Under the pieces are notes generated by a model that was not told where the DNA came from, ran no database searches, and saw nothing but the letters and a program-made list of their open reading frames with translations. Source: Corallococcus caeni (GTDB taxonomy: Bacteria > Myxococcota > Myxococcia > Myxococcales > Myxococcaceae). Taken from it: DNA of 64,000 nucleotides. The DNA lies in assembly GCF_036245865.1 (NCBI RefSeq), contig NZ_BTTW01000005.1:372001-436000 (forward strand), in the 5' to 3' direction. Made by a program: the position numbers and the translations under genes. This document shows positions 17,667-26,085 of this stretch, in pieces; the stretch's first letter is position 1; each line of letters opens with the position of its first letter.

Positions 17667-18104
17667 ATGGCGGACAAGAGGCTCTGGATCCTGGTGGCCA
17701 ACGCGAGTCGCGCCCGGCTCTTCGCCACGGATGCGAAGGCGGAGAAGTGGGACCTCATCGAGCAGTTCCAGCATGACGAGAGCCGGGCCAAGCCCGTCGA
17801 CCTGTTCAATCAGCCGGACAACCCCAACGCGGGCACGCTGCACGGCCCGGTGCCGGAGAACGACCCGAACGGCCGCCGGCAGCTGGAGCACGAGCGCTTC
17901 GCACGCGAGCTGTCCGGGCGCCTGGACCGGGGCGTGGATTCCCACGCGTTCGACCAGGTGGTCATCGCGGCGCCGCCGGGGTTCCTGGGGCTGCTCCGGG
18001 GCCTGCTGAGCACGCGCGTGAAGCAGCGGGTGCGGCTGGACCTGGACGCGGACTACTCCAACCTGCCCGCGAGGGACCTGCCTGACCGGGTGCCTGTGTT
18101 GTAG
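17667..18104 (+). CDS. Host attachment protein family (PF10116-like)
   Basis: A 145-residue soluble protein resembling the small family named after the Rhizobium attachment protein AtsA and related to bacterial eRF1-like folds. It opens with a strand (RLWILVANASRARLFA), has a middle acidic loop with HERFARELSGRLDRG, and ends with VVIAAPPGFLGLLR and DLDADYSNLPARDL. The biochemical role is not known; the fold is linked to RNA or ribosome-related functions in its relatives. It stands alone, with a strong AAGGAGG site 7 bp before the ATG. Confidence 0.7.
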   Translation: MADKRLWILVANASRARLFATDAKAEKWDLIEQFQHDESRAKPVDLFNQPDNPNAGTLHGPVPENDPNGRRQLEHERFARELSGRLDRGVDSHAFDQVVIAAPPGFLGLLRGLLSTRVKQRVRLDLDADYSNLPARDLPDRVPVL

Positions 18105-18183
18105 GCGGCCGGTCGGCCGGGGGGTTCACGGCCCGGGTTCTGGTATAGGAATCCGGGTCCTCTCCTTCTCGCGCCGGCGTGCC

Positions 18184-20076
18184 ATGCCTTCTTTCAAACT
18201 GCCGTCCCTGACGCTGCGTGGGCGGCTGCTGCTGTACATGACCCTGGTGTCGTGCGTGCCGCTCCTGACGCTGACCGGGCTGCAGGACCGGCTGATGCGC
18301 CAGCAGACGGAGGCGCAGCTGGACGCGTCGCTGCGCATGGAGGCGGAGGGGTTCAAGGACCTGCTGGAGTCCACCCTGGCGGAGCGCGAGGCGAGCGCGC
18401 ACAGCTGGGCGGAGGACCCCGTCCTGCGCCAGGCGCTGCGCACGAAGGACGCCTCGGCCAGCGACGCGATGCTGGCGCTCTTGCAGCGGCGCTACCTCAC
18501 CCTCAACGGCATCGTGCTCTTCGGCGACGACGGCGTGGCGGTCTCCGCCAGCACGCCCGCGCTGCGCGAGGCGTACGCGGGGGGCGCGGAGGCCGTGCGT
18601 CAGGCGGCGTGGTTCCGTCAGGCGCAGGCCGGCGCCACCACCGCCGAGGGCCTGGAGGTGGAGGACCCCATCTACGGCGTGCACGTGCTGCCCCTGGCGG
18701 TGCCGGTGATGGACGAGCGCGGCCAGCGGCTGGGCGTGCTGCTCGCGGCGTTCGACTGGGGCCAGGTGGGGGAGCTGGTGAAGCCCGCGCTCGCCCGGGC
18801 CGAGCACCGCGGCCACCACACCTTCTCCCTGGAGCTGCAGCGCGAGGATGGCCGGACGCTGTTCGACACGCGCAAGGGCGAGCACGACGACACGGGCCGC
18901 GTGGCCGCGGTCGCGGTGAACGGCTCGGACGTGCGCGACGTGGGGGACGGGTGGAGGTTCCTGGCCCAGCTGGAGCCGGACGAGGCCTACGCGCCCCTCA
19001 ACGAGATGCGCCGGCTGGTGCTGGGGCTGGCCGCCCTCCTCGTGGCGGGGGTGGGCCTGGGCTCGTGGGTGCTGGCGCGCGGCATCACCCGGCCGCTGCG
19101 CGCGCTCAGTGAGGTGGTCCGCCGCGTCGTGAAGGAGGGCGACCTCACGCAGGTGATGGAGGTCCAGGCGGGGCGGGACGAGGTGGGGGAGCTCACCCAG
19201 GCCTTCGGGCAGATGATGAAGAACCTGCGCGAGACGGCCACCAGCCTCCAGGAGGGCACCCACGTCCTCAGCGAGACGGTGGCGGAGCTGAACCTCGCCT
19301 CCGAGGTCCAGGAGCGCAACGTGGCCCGGCAGGCCGCCGCGCTCCAGGAGACGCAGGTGACGGCGCAGGAGATCAAGCAGACGTCGCTGCTGGCCGCGGA
19401 GAAGGCGGAGACGGTGCTGGGCGTGGCGGCGCGCGCGGAGGAGGTGGGCCGCGCGGGCGAGGTCGCCATCCGCGACAGCCTGGGCGGCTTCCAGGGCCTG
19501 CACGAGCAGTCCGGCGAGATGGCCATGCGCATCGTGCAGCTCAACGAGCGCACGCAGCAGATTGGCGGCATCACCCAGACGGTGAAGGACCTGGCGGACC
19601 AGTCCAACATGCTCGCGCTCAACGCGGCCATCGAAGCGGTGCGCTCCGGTGAGCACGGCAAGGGCTTCAGCGTGGTGGCGCGCGAGATCCGCAACCTGGC
19701 GGACCAGTCCATCCAGGCCACGGAGAAGGTGCGCGACATCCTGGGGGACCTGGGCCACGCCATCATCTCCACGGCGAAGATGACCGAGCAGAGCCACTCC
19801 AGCGTCGCGGAGGGCCTGGAGCAGGTGCGCACCAGCGGCGAGCACCTGAAGGAGCTGGCCACCATCGTCCAGGACAACGCCGCGGCGGCGCGGCAGATCG
19901 CCGGGGCGGTGAACCAGCAGAACGCGGGCATCGCTCAAATCTTCAGCGCGGTGACGGACCTGTCCTCCATGATGGTGGAGACGCAGACCAGCCTGAAGTC
20001 CACCACCGGCGCCGCGAAGCGGCTGCAGGAAGTCGCGGGCCAGATGGAAGGCGTCGCGCGGTCCTACCGCATCTGA
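18184..20076 (+). CDS. Methyl-accepting chemotaxis protein
   Basis: A 630-residue transducer. A transmembrane helix lies at about 16-33, then an extracytoplasmic sensor region of roughly 240 residues (probably a CACHE fold), and a second helix near 280-303 (LVLGLAALLVAGVGLGSWVLA). A HAMP domain (RGITRPLRALSEVV) follows, then a long coiled-coil signalling domain. The hairpin tip LADQSNMLALNAAIEAVR and GKGFSVVAREIRNLADQS shows it couples to a CheA/CheW complex. No che gene is adjacent, so it signals to a cluster elsewhere. The ligand is unknown. Confidence 0.93.
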   Translation: MPSFKLPSLTLRGRLLLYMTLVSCVPLLTLTGLQDRLMRQQTEAQLDASLRMEAEGFKDLLESTLAEREASAHSWAEDPVLRQALRTKDASASDAMLALLQRRYLTLNGIVLFGDDGVAVSASTPALREAYAGGAEAVRQAAWFRQAQAGATTAEGLEVEDPIYGVHVLPLAVPVMDERGQRLGVLLAAFDWGQVGELVKPALARAEHRGHHTFSLELQREDGRTLFDTRKGEHDDTGRVAAVAVNGSDVRDVGDGWRFLAQLEPDEAYAPLNEMRRLVLGLAALLVAGVGLGSWVLARGITRPLRALSEVVRRVVKEGDLTQVMEVQAGRDEVGELTQAFGQMMKNLRETATSLQEGTHVLSETVAELNLASEVQERNVARQAAALQETQVTAQEIKQTSLLAAEKAETVLGVAARAEEVGRAGEVAIRDSLGGFQGLHEQSGEMAMRIVQLNERTQQIGGITQTVKDLADQSNMLALNAAIEAVRSGEHGKGFSVVAREIRNLADQSIQATEKVRDILGDLGHAIISTAKMTEQSHSSVAEGLEQVRTSGEHLKELATIVQDNAAAARQIAGAVNQQNAGIAQIFSAVTDLSSMMVETQTSLKSTTGAAKRLQEVAGQMEGVARSYRI

Positions 20077-20090
20077 AAGCAGGAGCGCCT

Positions 20091-20699
20091 GTGTCCGCCG
20101 TCCCCGCCGTGAAGGCCGTGCTGCTGGACCTGGGCAACGTGCTGGTGTTCCACGACAACGCGCGGCTCTTCGCGAGGCTGGCGGCGCGGGCGGGGCTGGA
20201 GCCGCGGGAGGCCGCGAGGCGGCTGACCGGCGCGGGGTGGACGGCGGCGAACCGGGGCCTGCTGGACGCGGAGGGCATCCGGCAGGACGTGTGCGGCGCG
20301 CTGGGCGTGGACCTGCCCATGGCGGAGTTCGCGCCCCTGTGGAGCAGCCACTTCACGGTGCACGACGCGGTGCTGCCGCGCGTGGAGGGGCTCGTCGGGC
20401 GGGTGAAGCTGGTGCTGGTGTCCAACACCAACGCGCTGCACGTGGCCTATCTGAAGCCGCTGCTGCCCCTGCTCCAGCGCTTCGACGCCCTGGTGATGAG
20501 CTGCGAGGTGGGGCACGTGAAGCCGGAGCCGGCCATCTACCGGCTCGCGCTGGAGAAGGCAGGCTGCGCGCCACGGGAGGCCGTCTTCTTCGACGACCTG
20601 CCGGAGTTCGTGGACGCGGCCCGGGCGCTGGGGCTGCGCGGGCACGTCTTCACGGACGCGCCCACGTTCGACACGCAGCTCGAGTCCCTGGGGCTGTGA
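20091..20699 (+). CDS. HAD-superfamily IA hydrolase (YihX-like)
   Basis: A 202-residue cytoplasmic phosphatase-like protein. Motif I is LLDLGNVLVF, with the nucleophile Asp and the DLGNV form seen in YihX-type sugar phosphatases; motif II is LVLVSNT; motif III Lys is in VGHVKPEPAIY; motif IV is VFFDDLPEFV. The substrate is unknown, probably a small phosphate ester. It uses a GTG start at 20091, only 14 bp after the MCP stop with a GGAG site, so it may be in the MCP transcript. It ends 1 bp from the convergent glutathione transferase gene. Confidence 0.85.
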   Translation: MSAVPAVKAVLLDLGNVLVFHDNARLFARLAARAGLEPREAARRLTGAGWTAANRGLLDAEGIRQDVCGALGVDLPMAEFAPLWSSHFTVHDAVLPRVEGLVGRVKLVLVSNTNALHVAYLKPLLPLLQRFDALVMSCEVGHVKPEPAIYRLALEKAGCAPREAVFFDDLPEFVDAARALGLRGHVFTDAPTFDTQLESLGL

Positions 20700-20700
20700 G

Positions 20701-21351
20701 CTACCGGTAGCGCGCGAGCGGCGGCTCGCCCTGGGCGGCCTCCGTCCACTTGATCATCGCGGGCAGGCCCAGCACCGCGTCGCGGTACGGGACGTTCTCC
20801 GGACGGAACGGGACGCCGTAGGTGACGAAGCGGGTGATGACGGGCGCGTAGAACGCGTCCGCGATGCTGAAGGCGCCGAAGAGGAAGGGGCCGCCCTTGC
20901 CGTAGCGCTCGCGGCAGCCCGCCCACAGCCCCTGGATGCGCGCGATGTCCGCGTGCACGCCGGGCGCGTCCAGCCCCGGCACCGTCTTGCGCGCGCTGAT
21001 GTCCATGGGGAGGTTCGTGCGCAGCGCCGTGAAGCCCGAGTGCATCTCCGACGTCACCGAGCGCGCCATCGCGCGCGTCGCGCGGTCCTCCGGCCAGAGC
21101 TTCGCGTCCGGGAAGGCCTCCGCCAGGTACTCGCAGATGGACAGCGAATCCCACACCACGGTGTCGCCGTGCTTGAGCACCGGCACCCGGCCGCTGGGCG
21201 AGTGCATGGCGATGAGCGCCGCCGTCTCCGGCGTGTCCAGCGGCACCAGCACCTCCCGGAACGGCTGGCCGGTGTGGGCCAGGGCCAGGTAGGGGCGCAG
21301 CGACCATGAGGAGAAGTTCTTGGAACCAACGACCAGGGTGAGCTCGGACAT
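20701..21351 (-). CDS. Glutathione S-transferase family protein
   Basis: A 216-residue GST. The N-terminal thioredoxin domain contains SKNFSSWSLRPYLAL with the likely catalytic Ser, the cis-Pro in GRVPVLKHG and the glutathione-binding DSLSICEYLAE. The C-terminal helical domain includes FGAFSIADAFYAPVITRF with the conserved N-cap Asp. Similar zeta/theta-like bacterial GSTs act in detoxification or isomerisation. The ATG at 21351 begins at the first strand. It lies 38 bp downstream of the cyclase-like gene on the same strand. Confidence 0.85.
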   Translation of the reverse strand: MSELTLVVGSKNFSSWSLRPYLALAHTGQPFREVLVPLDTPETAALIAMHSPSGRVPVLKHGDTVVWDSLSICEYLAEAFPDAKLWPEDRATRAMARSVTSEMHSGFTALRTNLPMDISARKTVPGLDAPGVHADIARIQGLWAGCRERYGKGGPFLFGAFSIADAFYAPVITRFVTYGVPFRPENVPYRDAVLGLPAMIKWTEAAQGEPPLARYR

Positions 21352-21389
21352 GGCGCGGCACCTTACCGCCGCGCGCCCGGCCACAAGCC

Positions 21390-22001
21390 TCAACCGTCCG
21401 CGGGCGCCCGCTTACGGCCCAGCAGTGAACGCACGCGCGACAGGAGCGCGCGCTCGTTCCGGGCCTCCGCCGGCGGGTCGATGCGGAACACCGCCACCGG
21501 CAGCCGGATGTTCTTCAATTCGTTGCGGCCCAGCCGCACGGGCGGCGCCTTCAACCGGCCCTCCAGCTGCGCGACCAGCGTCTCGCTGACGTAGACGGTG
21601 CCCGGGCGCGCCAGGGACTCGATGCGGGCCGCCAGGTTGACGCCCTCGCCGAAGACGTCACCGTCGCGGTGCACCACCATGCCCAGGTGCGCGCCGGCCC
21701 GGACGGACATGCGCTGCTCGGTGGGGACCGCGCGGTTGCGTGCGTCCACGGCGGCGCGCCACTCCTGCGCGAACGACACCGCGGGCAGGCCCGACTCGAA
21801 CTCCAGGAGGAAGCCGCCCTCCTCCATCCGCTTCACCTCGCGGCCACCGTGGCGCGCAAGCAGCCCGCGCACCAGCTGACCGTGCTCCTCGTGCAGCGCT
21901 TGTTGTAGCGACTCATCCCGCCAGCGTTGACCTGCGGGGGCCTCCATGTCCGTGAACATGATGGCCGACATCGTCCGGGGCTCCGGAGCCTCCACCACCA
22001 T
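21390..22001 (-). CDS. Class III adenylate/guanylate cyclase-like protein, probably inactive
   Basis: A 203-residue protein consisting of a single cyclase homology domain plus a basic tail. The first metal-binding Asp (IMFTDM), the Asn/Arg transition-state segment (FGEGVNLAARIESLARPG) and the closing ELKNIRLPVAVFRI are all recognisable. The second metal motif, normally G-D-G-F, reads E-G-G-F (KRMEEGGFLLEF), so the second metal Asp is missing. It may therefore bind nucleotides without cyclising them. The start at 22001 has a GGGAGGAT ribosome site. Confidence 0.75.
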   Translation of the reverse strand: MVVEAPEPRTMSAIMFTDMEAPAGQRWRDESLQQALHEEHGQLVRGLLARHGGREVKRMEEGGFLLEFESGLPAVSFAQEWRAAVDARNRAVPTEQRMSVRAGAHLGMVVHRDGDVFGEGVNLAARIESLARPGTVYVSETLVAQLEGRLKAPPVRLGRNELKNIRLPVAVFRIDPPAEARNERALLSRVRSLLGRKRAPADG

Positions 22002-22171
22002 CGTGCATCCTCCCTCCCCCCGGCGTCAGACGAGCGCGATGCTACAGCACGACGGGCGCCGGCTCCCAACCACCCCGGGAAGGCGCTCGGACGGCGACGT
22101 TCCGGGGAACGCAACCGTGCGAAGACAGAGGCGGACATGCATCCGCACACCTACGGTAGTGCGCTCCTGAC

Positions 22172-22305
22172 GCGACGCACCAAGCACCCGGGAGGTTCTG
22201 GCTCGCGGTTGTCCGGCACCCGACGCGCCGCGGTGGGAGGACGTCCAGTGCGCGTCAGGTGATGGGTGCACGCCACGGCCGCTCACGGTCACCGGGGGCC
22301 CGGGC
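22172..22305 (+). repeat. Degenerate direct repeat, left copy
   Basis: This non-coding segment aligns by eye, with a few gaps, to 25959-26085. The core 22236-22274 matches 26013-26051 at 35 of 39 positions (shared GGAGGACGTCC and GTGCGCGTCAGGTGA). The two copies are in the same orientation and bracket the three plus-strand ORFs between them. The rest of the 22002-22389 gap shows nothing else I can name. Confidence 0.6.
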
Positions 22306-22389
22306 ACACGGCTCCCCTCCGGGTTCCAATTGAGACATGAAACACCAGAGCCTGGATGAGCGGCCGCCCTCCACCCGGCGTATGTCTAT

Positions 22390-22419
22390 TTGACATGCGA
22401 TGAAATCATCAGGTGTTAT
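22390..22419 (+). promoter_or_regulatory. Putative sigma-70-type promoter
   Basis: TTGACA (22390-22395) and TGTTAT (22414-22419) are 18 bp apart in an unusually AT-rich stretch. A start site near 22426 would place the AGGAGG at 22429-22434 almost at the 5' end of the message. It would transcribe the small ORF at 22441 and the secreted protein gene. Confidence 0.55.
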
Positions 22420-22440
22420 TGGAAACCAGGAGGAGCGTGA

Positions 22441-22512
22441 ATGGCCGGGAAGGGCCCTTCTCCGCTTCTTGCTGGTTCATCCCCACAACCCCCTGAAGAA
22501 AAGAAAGAGTAG
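22441..22512 (+). CDS. Small ORF (23 codons), possible leader peptide
   Basis: ATG at 22441 follows AGGAGG by 6 bp, the best ribosome site in this region, while the next gene at 22519 has none of comparable strength. The 23-residue product is Pro/Ser-rich with a charged C-terminus ending PPEEKKE. Its stop at 22510-22512 is 6 bp before the next start, so ribosomes could re-initiate there. It may be a coupling leader or just the landing site for the main gene. Translation is not proven. Confidence 0.4.
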   Translation: MAGKGPSPLLAGSSPQPPEEKKE

Positions 22513-22518
22513 GCACTC

Positions 22519-23877
22519 ATGCCACGACTGTCTTTGAAGACAGCCGCGCTGGGCGCACTGGTCTGCCTTGGCACGTCCACCCCCGTAGGGGCGCGCCAGA
22601 TGATGGAAGACCGCGTGCTGCTGGATGACGGAAGCACCTTCTACGGAAGCCCCGAGACCGTTCAGCAGGCTTACAACGAGCTGGTGTACGAGACGACGAC
22701 CAACTGCATCGGCTATTGCTATGGGGTGACGGACCCCGCGGATCCGGATCCGTTGATCATTGGGGACGAGGGAGACCACGCCCAGGCCTCCACGACCACC
22801 GAGCCGGGCGGCATCCAGGTCAACCCCACTGGAACGACGCCCATCAACCAGCCGTTCGTCAAGACGTTCCACAAGGACGACAGCTTCGGCAGCGGCCTCT
22901 TCGGTTCGGGCTATTCGCTGGACGCGTCCCTGAAGGCAGACCCCATCAACTACACGCTGGATGCCTCCGGCGAGGGCAAGGTCTGGGCCAAGCTGTTCAA
23001 CTCCATCAAGTTCGACGTCGTCCGCGCCACCGCCAAGGCGTCGGCGAAGCAGGGCAGCCAGCAGTCGAGCATGGAGGCCAAGCTGTACGTCGTGGGCATC
23101 GAGCTGATCTCCAAGAGCGTCCAGAGCGCCACGGTCGAGGAGAAGCCGCTGTACCAGTACGACGCCCTGGACGTGCACTTCTTCAACACGCCGGAGATCC
23201 GCTACACCATCTTCTTCATCCCGGTGAAGGTGCAAGCGAAGGCCTTCGGCAAGGCCGGGCTGACGGTGAAGTCCGTCCTCAAGCCGACCGCCGCGAAGCT
23301 CTCCGTCGTCGCCGAGGGCAAGATCTACGGCGAGGGCACGGCGGCCGCCGACGTGTGGGTCGTGAGCGCGGGCCTGAAGGGCACGCTCACGCTCATCGAG
23401 GCCTCGCTGCCGACGTCCGGACAGCTCGCGCTCACCACCTGTGGTGACCTCGCGTGGGACCTCAAGTCCGGGTTCACGGTCAAGACGCTCGCAGGCAAGC
23501 TGGAGGCCTTCGTGAAGGTGAAGCTCTTCATCTTCAAGAAGACGGTGTCGCTGACCATCGCCAAGTGGAGCGGCAGCGTCCTGGGCACCAACAACAGCTG
23601 GACGCTGTTCAACATGAACGGCGGCGTGCCGTTCGCCAGCCTGTGCTCCTACGGCGCGCCCACGGGCGGCGCCGCGTCGCTCACGCCTCCCGCGAGCCCC
23701 TACCTGGCGTCCATCAATGACACCGGCGGCACGGGTGGCACTGGCGGCGGTGACACCGGTGGCGGTGACACCGGCGGCGGTGGCGGTGGCGGCTACGGCG
23801 GTGGCTGCTTCCAGGGCGGTGGCATGGAGGGCGGCATGACCAGCCTCCAGCAGATCGAGCAGTGCCAGGTCTACTAG
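22519..23877 (+). CDS. Secreted beta-rich protein with Gly-rich C-terminal segment
   Basis: A 452-residue protein of no recognised family. It has a signal peptide (residues 1-25, LGALVCLGTSTPVGA). The body (about 110-380) alternates short hydrophobic and polar residues in a way that suggests long amphipathic beta strands, for example SLDASLKADPINYTLDAS and AKAFGKAGLTVKS. Residues 400-430 are a Gly/Thr/Asp-rich run, followed by a Cys and a short tail. The next gene, separated by 130 bp, encodes a lipid-transfer-like protein, and the two may form a secreted complex; that is inference. Confidence 0.7.
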   Translation: MPRLSLKTAALGALVCLGTSTPVGARQMMEDRVLLDDGSTFYGSPETVQQAYNELVYETTTNCIGYCYGVTDPADPDPLIIGDEGDHAQASTTTEPGGIQVNPTGTTPINQPFVKTFHKDDSFGSGLFGSGYSLDASLKADPINYTLDASGEGKVWAKLFNSIKFDVVRATAKASAKQGSQQSSMEAKLYVVGIELISKSVQSATVEEKPLYQYDALDVHFFNTPEIRYTIFFIPVKVQAKAFGKAGLTVKSVLKPTAAKLSVVAEGKIYGEGTAAADVWVVSAGLKGTLTLIEASLPTSGQLALTTCGDLAWDLKSGFTVKTLAGKLEAFVKVKLFIFKKTVSLTIAKWSGSVLGTNNSWTLFNMNGGVPFASLCSYGAPTGGAASLTPPASPYLASINDTGGTGGTGGGDTGGGDTGGGGGGGYGGGCFQGGGMEGGMTSLQQIEQCQVY

Positions 23878-24010
23878 GCGGACGCTGGCGCTTTCGTGGA
23901 TGTCGTTGAGTGTTCCGGCAGGCGGCGGCGCGTGACGTCCGGCCTCCGCCGCCTGCCGGGGCTTCGCAGTTCCCCTGCTTTCGCATCACGTGTCGCTTCG
24001 AGGTGTCACC

Positions 24011-25957
24011 TTGATTCATCGCAAAGGGCCGGTGGCCCTGGCCGTGCTGGGACTGCTGCTGGGCGTGGGCGCCTTCTGGGCCACGCGCGGTGGCGGGCAT
24101 GAACAGGCGGGCGAGGCCGTCGCCGCCGCGCCGGGCACCGCCGCGTCCGGCGCGCCCCCTCCCCGCCCGGCGGCGGCCGGGGCCGTGCGGGCGTGGGAGC
24201 CGGGGGCCCAGTTCGGCTACCAGCTCTCCCTGGAGCAGCGCCTCACCTTCGGCGAGCCAGGCGCCCCGGAGACGTCCACGCTCAGGCTGGCGGTGGCCGG
24301 CGCCCTCACGCAGTCCATCGTCGGACGCCGTCCGGACCAGGTGGACGTCCAGTTCCAGGTGCAGTCCACCGGCTTCGCCTTCGAGTCGGACGGCCAGGAC
24401 GCGCTGGACGCCAACAGCCGCCCGCTCATGGTGGCCACGCTCCAGGCGCCGTTCTACGTGACGTACAACCGGCAGGGCGCCGCGCTGGCCATCCTCTTCG
24501 AGCGGGACGTGGGGCCCATCGCCCAGAACTTCCTGCGCTCGCTGGTGGCGTCCCTGCAATTCGTCGCGCCCGACGCCGCCCAGGCGTCCTGGGAGGCGCA
24601 GGAGCTGGACACGACGGGCCAATACGTCGCGCGCTATCAGCGCGCGGCGGAGGCGCTCCAGTACACGAAGCAGAAGGTGCGCTACCTGCGGCTCGCGACC
24701 CCGGAGGGCCTGAAGCCCGTGAGCGCCCCGATGCGCGTGGTGCCCACCTCCGAGGCGACCCTCTCCCTGGGCACCGACGGCTGGCTGCTGACGCTGGAGG
24801 GCCAGGAGCGGATGGTGGCGACGTTCGACGAGGGCATGCCGCCCGTTCAGGGCGAGGGGCGCATCTCGCTGCGGCGCACCTCGACGCGCAACGTGCCGCT
24901 GCTCATCGGCGCGCTGGATGCCCGCCGCGCGCAGCTCGCGCGGTCCTCGCTGGCCACGCAGGTCTTCTCACCGCCGGATCCCCAGCAGGGCCTCAAGCAG
25001 CTGGTGGCGGGAGCGAAGCTGAAGGACCTGGTCCAGGAGCTGCGCGACCTTCCCCGCGGCGACAAGGCGTCGGGGCCGAAGTCCGCGCACCTGATGAACC
25101 GGATGCGCGCCCTCTTCCAGCTCGAGCCGGAGAGCGCGAAGCAGGTGCCCGCGCTCCTGCGAGGGGAGAAGGACCGGGACACGTACAGCCCCATGTTGGG
25201 CGCGCTGTCCGCCGCCAGCACGCCCCAGGCGGTCCAGGCCCTGGCCACGGTCGCCACCGACGCCCAGTCCCCGGCCGCGACGCGCGTCAACGCGGCCGCG
25301 GTGCTGGGCATGGCGGAGTCCCCCACCCCGGAGGGCACCGAGGCGCTGCGCGAGCTGTCCCGCAGCGACAACGTGGACCTGAGCAGCACCGCGACGCTGG
25401 CGCTGGGCAACGTCGCGCGGCACTCCGGAGGGCCGGACAGCCCGGAGGCGGAGGCCCTGCTGCGTGAGCTCCAGGACCGGGCGCGCGCGGCCCCCACGCC
25501 GGAGGCGCGCGCGCTGTGGATCCGCTCGCTGGCGAACAGCGCGGATGCGCGCATCCTGCCGTTCCTCCAGGAGTGCCTGCGCGACCCGCTCCCGCTCATC
25601 CGCCAGAGCGCCCTGGAGGCCCTGCGGCTCATCCCGTCACCGCTGGCGGATCAGCTCCTGGCGGAGTCCATGGCGAAGGACACGTCACCGGAGGTGCGCC
25701 GGGCGGCCATCTTCGCCGCCAGCTTCCGCCCGCTGGGCCCGCTCCTGGCGGCCCTGGGGCAGGTGCTGCGCACGGACGCCGTGGACGCGGTGCGCATGGA
25801 CGCGGTGAAGCTGCTGGGGGCCAACGCCTTCCAGATGCCCCTGGCCCGGGAGCTTCTCACCTGGTCCGGCCAGAACGACGCCAACGGGGAGATCCGCCAC
25901 ACGGCGCTGGCCTACCTCGCCCCGCCCACGCGCTCGGTGGAGACGCCGAATCCGTAG
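24011..25957 (+). CDS. Beta-domain plus HEAT-repeat protein resembling vitellogenin-type lipid transfer proteins
   Basis: A 648-residue exported or membrane-anchored protein. A signal anchor (VALAVLGLLLGVGAFWA) is followed by a beta-rich domain at about 55-300. Within it, NFLRSLVASLQFV and a following ELDTTGQYVARYQ recall the N-terminal domain of vitellogenin and apolipoprotein B-like proteins. A helical-repeat domain at about 320-645 has HEAT-like units (RLIPSPLADQLLAESMAKD, GEIRHTALAYLAP). TTG at 24011 is chosen because GAGGTG lies 5 bp upstream; the GTG at 23990 lacks a ribosome site and adds 7 residues. The lipid-transfer reading is a fold analogy only. Confidence 0.65.
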   Translation: MIHRKGPVALAVLGLLLGVGAFWATRGGGHEQAGEAVAAAPGTAASGAPPPRPAAAGAVRAWEPGAQFGYQLSLEQRLTFGEPGAPETSTLRLAVAGALTQSIVGRRPDQVDVQFQVQSTGFAFESDGQDALDANSRPLMVATLQAPFYVTYNRQGAALAILFERDVGPIAQNFLRSLVASLQFVAPDAAQASWEAQELDTTGQYVARYQRAAEALQYTKQKVRYLRLATPEGLKPVSAPMRVVPTSEATLSLGTDGWLLTLEGQERMVATFDEGMPPVQGEGRISLRRTSTRNVPLLIGALDARRAQLARSSLATQVFSPPDPQQGLKQLVAGAKLKDLVQELRDLPRGDKASGPKSAHLMNRMRALFQLEPESAKQVPALLRGEKDRDTYSPMLGALSAASTPQAVQALATVATDAQSPAATRVNAAAVLGMAESPTPEGTEALRELSRSDNVDLSSTATLALGNVARHSGGPDSPEAEALLRELQDRARAAPTPEARALWIRSLANSADARILPFLQECLRDPLPLIRQSALEALRLIPSPLADQLLAESMAKDTSPEVRRAAIFAASFRPLGPLLAALGQVLRTDAVDAVRMDAVKLLGANAFQMPLARELLTWSGQNDANGEIRHTALAYLAPPTRSVETPNP

Positions 25958-25958
25958 G

Positions 25959-26085
25959 CGCGACGGGGCAAGCCCTCGGGGGCGCGGGGGCCCGGCGCCC
26001 GACCGCCGCGCTGGAGGACGTCCCGTGCGCGTCAGGTGACGGGGGCGCGCCCCGTCCGCGCACTGCCACGGAGGGCCCGCGGGCC
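25959..26085 (+). repeat. Degenerate direct repeat, right copy
   Basis: The counterpart of the segment at 22172-22305, starting two bases after the stop of the HEAT-repeat gene and ending exactly at the ATG of the next gene. Its core is 26013-26051. Because it is the whole upstream region of the gene at 26086, it may carry that gene's promoter, and the left copy may be a relic of the same region. Confidence 0.6.

Noticed and set aside
22561-22580. Sigma-54-like TTGGCACG inside the secreted protein gene
   Set aside because: The -12 half (TTGC) is absent at the required spacing and the site is within coding sequence.
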